Source: Corella eumyota
Taxonomy: Eukaryota > Chordata > Ascidiacea > Phlebobranchia > Corellidae
DNA: 64,000 nt
Assembly (NCBI GenBank): GCA_963082875.1
Contig: OY720100.1
Location: 14,408,591 to 14,472,590 of the forward strand
Direction: 5' to 3'
Shown here: one piece after another, positions 26,801-38,800 of the stretch
How the letters are laid out: each line of letters starts with the position of its first letter
Position numbering within the stretch: the stretch's first letter is position 1
The notes under the pieces: generated by a model
Databases searched by the model: none
What the model saw: only the letters and a program-made list of their open reading frames with translations
Told to the model about the DNA's origin: nothing
Made by a program: the position numbers and the translations under genes

Positions 26801-29800
26801 GTTACCTGCTAAACATAGAAAACCGAACAGAACGACTAAACATAATGCTGCCTTCATTTTTAAGTTTAAAATTATAAATTCTAAGATATCTGTGATAAGA
26901 TATTAAATCAAAAAAATGGCTTTCTTAAAAATAAGTAAACTTTTTAACAACTTGTAAATTAATTTTTATACTGTAAGCTAGTTAGATAATGATAACAAAA
27001 TATGGAATTTTTTTTTAAATATAAAAAATTTATTAAAAAAAACTTAAATACTAAGAGCTATCAAAATATCAGACTATCATCCAATTTAAATTTTTATTAA
27101 CTAATAAACTAGTTAGGTAGACTATTTTTATACTGGAAACAAACATACTCTTAAACTTATTTATTTGCAAAAGTACATGCTAATAATTAAGTAAATAAAA
27201 ATGTGTTCTACGTAAATAATTTTTGCTTGCATTTTTTTTTATCAATAATTAACTTCTAAGACTAAATTTAAAAAACATGTTTTGATTATCATAAACTTTC
27301 TTTTTTTTCTTCCATTGATAGTTATATTAATATATTTAAAACAAAATGTAGCTTTATCATGTTTTATTACATTGAAATAGTTAAAGAAAATTTATACATG
27401 TCAGCCTTGGTCTTCTTTTAATAACGTTTGCACTGCACTACTTCTGGCAAAGCTCTAAAAACAAATTTAAAACCAATTTGAAATATAAAAATTTATTAAT
27501 AAAAAAAATTTATTGATAAAAATTTATTAACTACTACTTTTAAACAATCAAAAAATGTTAAACATTAAATTAACTTTTTTTAAACGGTTCTACTAATTAC
27601 CAAAATGCTATGAAATTAAAACAAAATTTTATCTTCTCTTTTTTAACGGTTTCAATATTAAGATACAAAACTTGCAAATATTGTCATGTCGACGCCCGAG
27701 ACTGTCACAAACTGGGTCGTATATAAACGGACAAATCTGACTGTTGATAGATGCACAAGAACATGTTACCTTAAAAAAAAAAACACATTAATAAGAATTC
27801 GCAAACATAAAGTCAGCATAGCATAGTATGTTAGTTGCACTTGTCTTTATTACATAAAGTCAACGGGTTTAGTGCACTGTTCGAAATGTTTTCAATGGCG
27901 TTAAGCAAACCCAAGAACATTCTGGCAAATTAATTATCAGGCAATCCCAGGAGCGTGGTGTAAGGGTATGAACACTTGCTACATCACATTGTTGTAGCGC
28001 CCTTGAGTAAGGCGCTATAAACGGTATGAACTCCTGCTGAGCCAGCACTAAATCAGCAGTAAAATTATTGGGCAATTATATTCTATAATATCCCAAACTG
28101 CCACAGGCAACTCAAGACTGGGTTGGGGTAACATATGTTACTCTATGTTTAGGTCACGCATTCGACCTTCCCACATCGAGGATAAAAATATATGCAAAAA
28201 AACTATCTTAAACAAAATGTTTAAAAAAAAACAACTTACCTTTTTTCCAAGTCTTGATTTACCAAACACATGATTTTCATCCAAATTAGGGAACTGACAC
28301 CTTGGTGCAGCCTCTATAAAAAAAAGTAAAAAAACATTTTTTTTTTTAATTTAAAAAGCCTGTCTTCATGGCCTAAACAAAGCACAGTATATGGTACTTT
28401 GATCCAGTCTTCAATTGCTTTTGCTTTTAGTAGATTAACTAATATATATATTCGGCATTTAATTGTTAAAAATTTAAAAAAATTAATTTTTGAAAATTTT
28501 GAAAATAACTTCAAATTGATTAAATAAATTAAAATCTTTAAAGTTTTTATTAACTTGTAGTTACCTACTATACACAGAAAAGCGAACAACACAACCAAAC
28601 ATAATGCTGACTTCATTTTTAGGTTTAAAATTGTAAACTTAAGATATCTGAAAAATTATTAAATTATAAAAAAAATATTTATTTTTTAAACATTCTAATT
28701 ATTTTTTAAACTGTAGTCTAGTTGGTTATAATAGTAAAGTAAAAAAATAGTACTTTCTTAAATTTATTTAAAAATTTTAGAAAGTTTACACTATCTTTCA
28801 ATCTAAATTCTAAATAAATAACAAAACTGGGTTAACAGACTCTATTTTATACTGAGAAAAAAATATGCTTAAACTTTTTTTTTTGCTTATTGTTTAGAAT
28901 AATAATTTAGTAAGCAAAAAACAGTAAAAATGTAAGCTCTGCACATATTTCATGTATTACTAGTTCACCTCAATACCTAAATCTGAAAAACATGTTTTGA
29001 CAACCTTTGAAACGTTTTTTTTTTTTTTTTATTGATCATCATTTTCACATAAGTTGAACAAAATGTAACTTAATCATTTATTAATACATTAACGAAGGTA
29101 TAGCAAATTTATATATGTAAAACAATTAACAGCTCAAATTAACATCAAATATAGAAGTTAGCCTTGTCTGTAAACCTTATTGATTAAGGACATTTCACAA
29201 GGGTTGGCAAAGGTCTAAAAAAAACAAAATTAAAAATTAATAAAACAAATTTTTTAAAAAGATAAGTTTAACATATTTACTATTAGTAAATCCTTGATTT
29301 TGGTACCTTTAACGAATTCTTTTAAACAACTTTCATATATTTACTATCACTTAAGACCCATTTTTAAGTTTGGAATTAAATTAAAAGTTACACAATTTTT
29401 TTGAAATTTTTTTAAAAAGTATTTTACTTGTTATCTGTTAATGGTTCATATAGAGAAGAACAAAACTTGCAAATATTGCTGTATATTTCTCCATCTTCAT
29501 CACAAACTGGGTCGTATATAAAGAAACAAAAATGGCTTGTGATGGATCTACAAGAGCATTTCACCTGAAAAAATGCAAAAAATAATAATTTACAAATACA
29601 AAAAGTTGATTAGGGGTACAGTTGCATTATTTGGCCTTTCTACTTGAGGTCTTGGGTTCAATTCTTAGGGTTTGTATGTCATGGGCTTTGGGAGCTATAA
29701 ATGGTTTTTAGCAAAATCAAAAACTATTTCAAATGTTAGTTTTTAGGCATTAAAATTAATAATTTCTTAAACTGCAAAACTCATTTACAAATTTGGTCAG

Positions 29801-32800
29801 GATTACAGAAATTGTTATATATTTAGGCTAAAAAGTGCATGGATAAATAGGTATAAAAATATGCTATTTGATTTTAACACATTGGCATATTAATTTATTT
29901 ATCTTTCAACGAAAATTGTCAAATATATATTATTCATTTACCTCTCTCCCAAATCTTGATAGACCGAACACATGATTTTCATCAAGATTCTGAAACTGAC
30001 ATTGTGGTGCAGACTCTATAAAAATAAATAATGGTATTTAACTATATACGTTGAAAAAATTAAATATTTTTGTGTATATTTATTCTCAATTTTAGAAAAC
30101 TGACTTTACAGCCTAAATTTAGTTGGACATTTGTTGCCCTGACTTCGTGGAAGTCTTTCGTGGACTTTGGCAATTTAAGTCAGAGTTTGAATTAATTGAA
30201 GTACCTTACTTAATAATGCTATAGCATGGAAGCTTGAGAAGTTGAATTGAAAACCTTTTAATTTGTTTAAAATAATTTTAAATTATTTTGTCGTTATTAA
30301 ATTATAGTTACCTGCTATACATAGAAAACCGAACAAAACAACTAAACATAATGCTGCCTTCATTTTTAGGTTTAAAATTATAAATTTTAAGATATCTCTG
30401 ATAAATTATCAAATTATAAATTAAGAATCAATAAAAAATTTATATTTTAAACGGTGAAGCACTTACGCATAAAATAATATTTTAAAATCAAATTTATATT
30501 TAAAGTCAATTTAAAAATTAAATTGTGAAAACCTGAAAAATTCTTGTAGTCGTCTAGTTTAAATAATATCTAACTGGGTTGGTAGGCAGTGTTTTATTTA
30601 AAAAACGTCCAGTGTTACTGAAACTTATTGACTTGACAATTGAATCGGAAGATAAGTATACACGAAAGTTTGTTTAGAATAAACAAGATGTGTTTGCCCT
30701 TTGATTATGGATAATTAGTCACCGCAGTTAAATCTGAACAACATGCATTTACCATAAAACTGATGACGCAGTTGTTGTTTTTTTTAAATATGCAATTCTT
30801 GATTTTGCTGCCCTTGTTAGGGCAATGTGCATACATTGTGTTGCAATTAGGCAAATATTTTGTGTATGCTTATAACAAATAGTGGCGAAAATATATTTTT
30901 ATTATCAATTAAATAAATATTGTTTTAAGTTTTATAACATTTTAACAATGGTTCAGATACATTTTTTTAATCAAACCAATATTGTTACACTTGAAAATAT
31001 TTTAATTCACAATTGTGTTTTTATTTTTATTTTTTAATTGAAAAAAAATTTGATTTTTTTGAAAAATTAATTTTTGATTTTTTTTAGTTTTAAATGCAGT
31101 GATGGAGTTTGTATTCACGGGAGCATGGTTTGTGACGGCGTTGCACATTGCGACGACAATGAAGATGAAATTGGTTGTCAGCATTATGTTACAACCCCTA
31201 CTCCACAAGTGTTGCCAAGTAATAATATAAAAATATTTAAACATTTTTTCACAAAAAAAAATAAATTTCGAACAAAATTAAATCAAAAAATACAATTTTT
31301 CCAATTTATTTATTTACGAAAAAGAAATATTTATATATTTTTTTAGAAAAAAATTAACAAAAAGTTTTTTTTTTTTAGTTACTACTATTGCTCCAATGCA
31401 AACCTGTAATGGGTTTACTTGCTTAACTGGACAATGTATCAGCTTAGAAAGAGTAAGTTTTTTACAGTTTTTTACCAAAAACCGTGTACCAAAATTTCAA
31501 AATCTCGATTTACTTTTTTATTAGTTTTTTAAATGTTGGTTTAAATCTTGAGATATTGTTTTTAGATTTGTAATGGTGTAGATGAGTGTTTTGATGGAAA
31601 CGCTGAAACAAAAATGATGTCATCAGATGAAGTGAATTGTTCAACTTGGAATAGTTGGTCAAACTGGGGTAAATTAATTTAAACAATAATTAAATCAACT
31701 TGTCCAAGGAAAGTAGCAAACAATATTGTAATAAAAAGAATACTAATATTGGGTGGTATTTTTAGGGGTAAATTTTTGGGGTGTAGTTTTAAGGGGGGTA
31801 CTTTTTAGGGTGGGTTTTCATTTGAAATATTTTTTTAGGAGAGTAATTTGTAGGGTGCTTATTTTTAAAATGGCAAAATGGCACCATTTAAGGGGCATTT
31901 AAAAGGGCTTTTTAAGAGGTTAATTTTTGAGGGGCTACTTTTAAAAATAATAATTTGAGGGGGGTAATTTTTGGTAGGGGGTTTTTATACTTAATAAGCA
32001 TTATTTTAATAAATTATTTTTTATAACAAAAGGTGATTGCAGCCACAATTGTGGTTCAGGAATTCAAACTCGAATTCGCTCTTGTACATCACCTGGTGGT
32101 CAAAACACAAACGTTGATGTCTTGAGGTTCAAATGTGTGGGTAAAAGTAAAAGCTCAAAACCATGCTTTAAAAGATCATGTAAAAGTAAGTTTAGGGCTA
32201 TAATTTGTTTTATATTTATTTAAGTTTAATTAATATTTATTTATCTTATCAAGATTTTAAGTTTTTTTGCAATTCTAGTTGTTTAAAAATTATAATTTAT
32301 TTTTTTCAATCAATTTATTTTAATTTTAATTAATTTTTTTTTTTAATTAATTTTTTTCAAATTTATAAATAAAATAAAACTTTTTTAGATGACACAGTTT
32401 TGTTAACAAAATGGTCGACTTGGTCACATTGTAGTGCCTTGTGTGGTGGTGGTTTGACTTATCGATCACGCTCTTGTTCCGATAAAATTTGCTCCACACT
32501 CTCACCCAGTGGTAGAAATAATCTGGGTCCTCCAATAATGGAAATAAAATCTTGCGCTGAATTTTTGTGCCCAGATAAAAGTTGTTCAGGTAAAAAAATT
32601 AAAAAAAAAATTTAAACTAAGTTTTTGATTTCTTGTAGTTAAAGGTTATTAAAAAAAAAAGCATTTGTTATTTCTGATCATCGAGTAGATGGTTCGGATA
32701 TAAACATAATTTTTTTTGTAAATAAATATATTTTATACTAGTGGACCCGCCACACTTCGTGTGGCACTTATGTTGTACAGTTATCTATTAAGACCAGTCC

Positions 32801-35800
32801 AATTTTACCATGGCCTATAAAAAATATTCTTTTTGAAAAATTGTTCTTATCGGTTCCCCTTATTTACTAATAATATTTTTATTATAAAATTTGATTAAAA
32901 ATGAATTTGCCCTTATTTACATTTAACGCACACGCCGTCACTTATCAAACGTTTATCGCACTTTTAAAGTACAATTTACCCTTATTTACATTTAAATTTG
33001 TTTTACATTTGCCCTTATTTACATTTGAATTTGCCCTTACTTATATATTTAACGCACACGTCGTCACTTATCGCCTTTACCTGTTAAAAGTCTGCAATAA
33101 ATGAATTTAAATATTTAATCTTTATTTAAGGAACTATTTAAACCCGAAAGTACTAAAAAAAGATTTTGTTTTAAAAAAGCACGGTTAAAACCGATCACAA
33201 TTTAAATGAGATACAGTTAAAACGAAACAAAAGGGGCAATTTTTTATAGAGAAAAATAATTTAAATGGACACCACTTATTATAAATAAAAGTATTACAAT
33301 CAGGCATCCGAAATTTCTGGGGTTAGATCCCCTAAAAGTTCTTCCGACATTGAATTTGCTAATTCTTGAGAAAGTACCAGCAAGTTTTCATCGTTGTCTT
33401 TAATATCTATTTCCATTTTCTTTTTATTTTCATTTAAATTGTTTAATTTTTTATTTAATTTAGTAATCATGGCTTGATTTTGATTATGCTGAGATGCTAT
33501 AAATCTTTTAATTGTTCCAAATTCTTCCATAACGGTATGCAAAATTTCGTTTGAAATTTGTACGCCTGTTTCGTTTTTATTTGTTAAAAACGCGACCATG
33601 GCTCTGTTTATATCCAGTTCTAACTTATTCTTTGTTTGATTAATTCTTTGAAGCATTTCTTCCATATTCAACAATATTTTAAATGTAAATTATCTGGTAA
33701 CTGATTACTTACTAAAAAAAGGAAGAAAAAAATATTATTATTATTATTTGCAAAAAATAAATAACAAATTTTTACAATAATTCGTGTCAAATCAAACAGC
33801 CCAATTAAGTCAAACAGTCCAAGGTTTATTTATTTAAATATTTTCAGCAAAATTGTTTAAAAATTTATTAATCTACAAAATTTCTTGATATACAATGTTT
33901 CGTGTTGCTGTTGGGGGAAACCCAGATTTGCTTTTAATAGAAAATTTTATTTTATTTGGGTTGCCTACCCTTGAGGCAGCAACATATAACTGCCCATGCG
34001 TAAAAACTGGTTCCTCTAACCAGATACCAACTTTTTTTAATGTTTGACCCTGACTTTTGTTAATAGTCATTGCAAAAGCAACCCTTATTGGAAATTGACG
34101 GCGTTTCCATTGGAAAGGAAAATCGTGATCTGATGGTTGCAATGTTACTCTAGGTATAAAAACCTCTCTACCAGCATTTTCCCCTGAAGCAATTTTGGCT
34201 ATTAATAAATAAGTTTTTTGAACTCCCTGTACGATTAGTTTTGTTCCATTGCATAGACCGTCTTTGGGATTAAGATTTCGTAACAAAATAACCGGCATAC
34301 CTATTTTTAAATGTAGTTGGTGTGGTGGTAGTCCACTTATATTTAAAGAATTAAGATATTCTGTTGGAAATCTTGTACAATCATTTACTTCTTCAGTACT
34401 GTCTGCACTTGTACAAACAAACATATTGCCAGGAAATAGATTTGACACGACGGAGTTTATTTCATCTACTACACTGTTTTTGGGAGCCAAAATTGATCTT
34501 TCTGCCATCCAATTAAGATCATGGCAATATTCTAAAAAAATTGGGTAAATCCATTTGATCAGTTGAAGCATTGAATTTCTTATTGTTGTTTTCGTACTAT
34601 CATCAATTAAAAAGCAAAGCTCAGGGGGTAATTCTATATAATCTGTGTCTTTGAAGTAATTTATTTTGCCATTACCTAGTTTTAATAGCCAGTAGTCAAA
34701 TTTAAGTAAAGCAGTGCTACTACTATTAAGTAACACTCTCATGTTTTTTGATAAATGGTGTACGCTGATACTTGGCCATAATTTTGATTTTTTAAATGAG
34801 GCGTTAATTATTTGGGCATGTGATCCATGTTTGACTACAGGAAGAATTTGTCTAAAGTCTCCAGCTAATATTACAATTTTCCCACCAAATAGCAAATTAT
34901 AGTCCATTATATCTTGCAACGTGCGATCAAGTGCCTCTAGCAAACTTTTATTTGCCATTGGTGCCTCATCCCATATAATAACCTTTGCCATGTTTATTAG
35001 TTTAGCTGTTGAACATTGTTTTGAAATGCAAAATGTTGAATTTTGATCACAATTTAGAGGAGCTTTAAATCTGGAATGAAATGTCCGGCCACCAATAAGC
35101 AACGTAGCAGCGATGCCGCTAGAAGCGACAGCTAATGCTATAACTTTGTCCTTTCTGTTAGAGGTGCGAACTGTTGCCAACAAAGCATTAAGCATATATG
35201 TTTTTCCTGTACCTCCCCTAGCGTCAACAAAAATAGCGAGAGGCTCGTTTTTCTTTAGCGACTGTAATACTTTGCTAACGATTTCGTTTTGTTCTTGAGT
35301 GAGAGATTGTGAGCTATTTGAACAGGGATTCGCAATTTGAATAAGTGTATCCCAGTCGTAACTTAACTCCTGTTGAATAATTAACGGAAGTTGCAAATCT
35401 GTAATAGTGTTATTAAAAATGTGTGCCTTTGCTCGCTCATCCGGAGTAATAATTGGTAGTTCAAAGTCATATAAATTCTTTCCATAATTGTTAAGTCTTT
35501 TTTCAAGATCATGCAAGACCAAAACTTTTAAAAAACTTTCAGTAATTTGATCTGATCCATTCTGAAAGTCGTCTATCCAGTATAAATAATGTTTATTAAA
35601 AAGTTCTGCAGGGTTTGCAGGGTTACAAAACAACAAAATCGTAACAAAAAGTTCTCTTATTTGCGGACACATATTTGTTTGTTCTGCTTCAGTAAGTAAG
35701 CTTTCCCACTCATTGTCATCCTGTAAAATACCAAGCTTTCTACATACATCTTGAAAAGTATCACATTTATAAAAGTTAACTATTTTCAAAGCATCAAATG

Positions 35801-38800
35801 ATGATTTACCCTTGCAATGGCTATGATGCAATAAAATTCTTAGGTAAAATACATCTCCTGCTAGTGGGTGAATAGTATATATTCTGCCTATGGTTGAAGA
35901 ACGATTTTTTCTTTTTGTCCAAACATTTTTGGTATAAGTAAAATATTCTGGGAAATCGCAGTATGTAATAGAAGTATTAGAATTGTTTTTGTTGTATTCA
36001 AAAAACATGTCTAATTCTGTAGCTTTTGGCCCTTTTTCAACAGTTTCCTTTTCATTGCCCGCTTCAAAATATATTAGTTGCTGGTTTGGTAAATGAACTC
36101 GAAGCGCTTGTACAGCAGGAAAACGCTTACTCATGTGAAAAGAAAAAAGTCGCCAACATGCCTCGCTCGACCCAATTGACCGCATGTCTTGATATTCGTC
36201 GATTTCGTTTTTTGTTTGTGCCAAGTTTTCTTGTGTTATTTTTACCATGGCTCTATCAGATCTTTTATGGATGTATTTAAAAAGATACTTAACAGCAAGG
36301 GAAGAAGAGCAAGATTCAACGTTTATATGGGCTTCATAACGCAAAGTGCAGTATGGATTAAAAGGGACCACCCAGCTATTGTTAATGATTTGCCCTTTGT
36401 ATTCAACCTGTCGTCCAAATTCTTCGGGAGACCGTCGCATATACGAAGGATAGATTGTATTTTCATTCCAAACTGAACGTTGTATAAACGGTTTTGGAAA
36501 TCCTTTACTACATGCGCCATTTCTCATACACGGCAAATTACTTCTAATAAAGCCGCATGGGCCATGAATCATATTTTGCAAAACTATATTTTGCAAACGT
36601 TCAGCTTGTTTTTGTTCACATGATTCATTAGGAAAAGAATTGGGATCTGGAGGAAGTTCTGCAGAAATTACATTATCGACATCGTCACATGTTCTTAATC
36701 TATCTTGTTCATCGAGTATGAGCAAAATGTGGCTATGTGGAAGACCCCTTTTTTGAAATTCGATAGTATATATATAAGCAGTAATTTTTCCAAAAAGATT
36801 TTTATTTTTTACTTCTTCTATAAATGCAATTAATTTACCATTGAACACCCTCGTTACAATATCAGGCCGGTCAGCGGGAGATTGGCCAGGAAATAGTGAG
36901 TCTGTAATTTCCTTCCATTTAGGATTACATGTAAAAGTAATAAAAAAGTCTGGTTTATGGAATTTACGAACTATTGCCATTGCATCTTGAAACCTGCGAT
37001 GCATGTCGCGGGGACCACCAGAAAATGAAGGTGGTAAAATAAAAGGTCTACCCACTCCTAGCGTACTTTCTTTTTGAACATCGTGTGAATGTACGGCATC
37101 ACAAAGATTTGAATATAATTCCGCACGAATTTTTTTTTGATTATTGCGAATGTAAAATAGGCGTTGATTTTCAGCAGTTGCAAACGCAACACAGCAATAT
37201 TCTTGAAAAAGACGTTTGGCTTGAAAAAGAGAAGGCGACTGTCGTAAACGCTGTTGAAGATGATAACAATAAAATTCTCTTACAACGACTCTCTTTTTTG
37301 TAGCAGTTTTGGTTGTTGGGTTTACCTGTTTAATTTCCAAATGCCATCCATCTGTTCCTTGTGGAAAAAGAAGAATAAAATGAAGCGGGTTTGCGGACCT
37401 GTGTGTGTCTTGTATGGTTTGTAATCCGCCTTCTCTAAGATGAAGAAGTAAGTCTCGTCTTCCTGGTTCATCATCAACAAATACAGATACTTCCTTAAAA
37501 CTTTTATTATAACGTCGAACATGCTCGCCTTGTGGTCGGGCACTTTCACATATCACAAATTTCGCTCCAATAACATCGGAACCTGGAATTTCACATGCTT
37601 GAATAAAATCGGATATATACGGATTACATTTACGAAGCTCACTTTGTAATATTTTTAATAATTCTAAAAGAATCTGGCGCTGGTTTTTTGTAGTAGAAGA
37701 CGGAAGAGGTATATTTGCAAGTCGCAGCGACGCTTCTTCAAAATCATGGTCAGGATCGTGAATATACAATTGTGCAAATTTGGGTGAATTAAAATCACCT
37801 TGAAGAGGACCTATAAAATTGTACAATTTCCCTTGTATAACGACGCTTGGATTCCATTTATGGTGACCTAACGGATTCGGAGAAAGTTTCACTTTTTGTG
37901 AAATTAATGCAAGCGCGTTATTAAGCTGTCGGGAATAATCACGAAAAACTCGTGCATTTAATGTATCTGCTTCCCACAGATTAGCAAACACTTGTGGTAA
38001 CATAGGAAATGGTTGTAGTCCAATTTTACCCCCTGAACAGCAAAAGTTCTTAGATTCATGATGCCAAAGCCGTGCTTTGCAAAATATACATTCAACATTT
38101 AAAACACCAACATTTTGCAGTATAACTTTCTGATTGGCGGAAAATATTTCTGTCGAATACAGAGCGCACTTCGTGGACACCGAAAAACTTTTAGTGTTAA
38201 CTAACGCACTGGTTTTTCTCCTTTTACTATTTTTTTTATTAGTGTAAGGCATTTTATTTACACAAAAAACTAAAAAAAATATTTATTATAACATTTAAGG
38301 GCGATGTAAAACTTTTTTTTGTTATGTAAAAATCCGATTTAAAAGCTTTAGGCTATGCGTAAAAAAGTTTATAAAATTTATTAGCGCAAAGTCTTAAAAC
38401 TATGTTGGTAACTTTTTTTAATATAAATCCAATAAATTATAGTAAGTCAAATTTATTTTAAACATTTTAATTTAAATACTTCATACGAAACCTGATTAAT
38501 AAATAAGTGTAAACAAAAAACCTAATATCAATTTTTGTACAATAAATATTCTTCATGCAAGTAATTATAAAATTGTTCAACAACAGTCCTATTTGTTCAT
38601 TTAACTGTTCACTCAGTCTATACTTAGCATAATGGAATAAAAGCACCTTTTAAAATCGTTAATTTGCACCAGTTAAGAGCACATTCCACATGTTTTTTAA
38701 GTCAAAAATTTCACATTTTTAATTTTCCTTTTTTTGCATTTATTTGCAGGCGATTTTTTCTTCTTTGCCGTGATATTAAAAAGAAACGGTGCGAAATTTT

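Noticed and set aside
27869-28075. Minus-strand ORF of about 68 residues
   Set aside because: It reads through the SINE at 27947-28199; similar frames appear wherever that SINE occurs (for example 46410-46730, 21853-22188, 42716-42937).
34249-37303. Several plus-strand ORFs of 60-99 codons
   Set aside because: They are shadows of the Helitron Rep-helicase on the opposite strand.
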